6,177 nucleotides of DNA from an uncultured Lachnospiraceae bacterium (lineage in GTDB: Bacteria > Bacillota_A > Clostridia > Lachnospirales > Lachnospiraceae), in NCBI GenBank assembly GCA_946410365.1, contig CAMKAA010000069.1, forward strand, positions 1 to 6,177, written 5' to 3'. The position numbers and the translations under genes were made by a program. This document shows positions 5,574-6,177 of the stretch, in pieces. The notes under the pieces are model-generated. The model did not search any database and had not been told where the DNA came from. It saw nothing but the letters and a program-made list of their open reading frames with translations. Numbering within the stretch: the stretch's first letter is position 1; each line of letters starts with the position of its first letter.

Positions 5574-6177
5574 ATGGGAATGACAATCGCTGAAAAGATC
5601 ATCGCCCGCGCCGCAGGCGTTCCGGCTGTCAGAGCAGGTGAGATCCACACCGTCGCGCTCGACTACCTCATGAGCAATGACGGCACCACTCATCTCACTA
5701 TCGATATGTACAATAAACTCCGCCATCCCAGGATCGCGGACAAGAATAAACTCGTCTGGATCGTTGACCACAATGTCCCCTGCGACAGTCCCAAGACGGC
5801 AGCTTCCCAGAAGAAGATGCGCGATTTTGCCAGAGATAACGGCATAACCTTCTACGAAGGCGAAGGCGTATGTCACCAGATCATGTGCGAGAAGCACGTT
5901 GTGCCCGGCCAGCTTATCTTCGGCGCCGACAGCCACACCTGCGCTTACGGCGCTCTCGGCGCTTTCGGAACCGGCGTCGGCTGCACAGACTATCTCTACG
6001 GCATGGTTACAGGCGGCTCCTGGGTCATGGTTCCCGAGACGCTGCGCTTTAATCTCACCGGAAAGCTCGCTGACCGCGTCACCGCGAGAGACCTGATCCT
6101 GACCATCATCGGCATGATCGGGGCAAACGGAGCCAACTATCACGCCATGGAATTTGTCGGCGACGGCATGAAGAACC
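5574..6177 (+). CDS. leuC: 3-isopropylmalate dehydratase / homoaconitase-type large subunit, N-terminal 201 residues
   Basis: Partial gene cut by the right edge; members of the family run to about 420 residues. It begins MGMTIAEKIIARAAG. Aconitase-superfamily active-site segments are present: DHNVP (65-69), GEGVCHQ (96-102, His101), GADSHT (117-122) and GALGAFGTGVGCTD (126-139), then W150 and VPETLRF (153-159). The three cysteines that hold the [4Fe-4S] cluster are in the missing C-terminal half, so the catalytic state cannot be fully checked. The short spacing and these motifs match the archaeal/clostridial isopropylmalate-homoaconitase subfamily, not the E. coli LeuC type, which has IGTSE in place of xTD. 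Residue 137 is Cys where I expect Ser in GSTD. It is probably co-transcribed with the small subunit 34 bases upstream. The leucine-pathway role is the default; homocitrate, citrate or dimethylmalate substrates remain possible. Confidence 0.87.
   Translation, partial: MGMTIAEKIIARAAGVPAVRAGEIHTVALDYLMSNDGTTHLTIDMYNKLRHPRIADKNKLVWIVDHNVPCDSPKTAASQKKMRDFARDNGITFYEGEGVCHQIMCEKHVVPGQLIFGADSHTCAYGALGAFGTGVGCTDYLYGMVTGGSWVMVPETLRFNLTGKLADRVTARDLILTIIGMIGANGANYHAMEFVGDGMKN

Noticed and set aside
4967..5650. 227-residue minus-strand open frame opposite leuD
   Set aside because: It spans the divergent promoter region and covers the whole of leuD antisense. leuD has a ribosome-binding site and complete family motifs, and the shadow has none.
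5517..6143. 208-residue minus-strand open frame opposite the large subunit
   Set aside because: It is antisense to clear active-site motifs of the aconitase superfamily and has no family resemblance of its own.

Overview
The window looks like chromosomal DNA from an anaerobic Clostridia-type Firmicute, most plausibly Lachnospiraceae. The evidence is strong Firmicute ribosome-binding sites (AAAGGAGGTG, GGAGGA, AAGGAG), the order ruvA-ruvB-zapA-U32 protein-SEDS protein, and archaeal/clostridial-type small and large hydro-lyase subunits. The family placement is inferred from protein resemblance and synteny; no 16S or other decisive marker is present.

The left three quarters (1 to 4930) is one tightly packed minus-strand cluster. 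In transcription order it holds ruvA (4930-4262), ruvB (4249-3203), zapA (3196-2867), a 746-residue U32-family protein (2854-614) and a SEDS-family (FtsW/RodA/SpoVE-like) membrane protein that runs off the left edge (562-1). The first three gaps are 12, 6 and 12 bases, and two ribosome-binding sites overlap the stop region of the gene before, which suggests a single transcript with translational coupling. The last gap is 51 bases. The products cover Holliday-junction branch migration (RuvAB), Z-ring stabilisation (ZapA), probable iron-sulfur-dependent RNA hydroxylation (U32) and septal or elongation peptidoglycan polymerisation (SEDS): growth and division housekeeping rather than one pathway.

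A 138-base divergent intergenic region (4931-5068) separates this cluster from a plus-strand pair. It carries a convincing ruvA promoter (TTGTCA, 17-base spacer, TATAAT), one or two candidate promoters for the rightward genes, and a perfect 6+6 inverted repeat with the T-N11-A layout typical of LysR-type regulator sites.

The right side (5069-6177) encodes the small subunit (LeuD-type, complete) and then the N-terminal 201 residues of the large subunit (LeuC/homoaconitase-type, cut by the right edge) of an aconitase-superfamily hydro-lyase. The small-before-large order and the lack of a leucine T-box leader leave the substrate open: isopropylmalate, homocitrate/citrate or a methyl-malate.

No mobile element, CRISPR array, tRNA, rRNA or defence gene is visible, and no stretch over 300 bases lacks a gene. 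I see no novel multi-gene system. The points most worth a second look are the regulatory dyad, the apparent internal duplication of the U32 protein, the extra N-terminal helices of the SEDS protein, and the substrate of the hydro-lyase.
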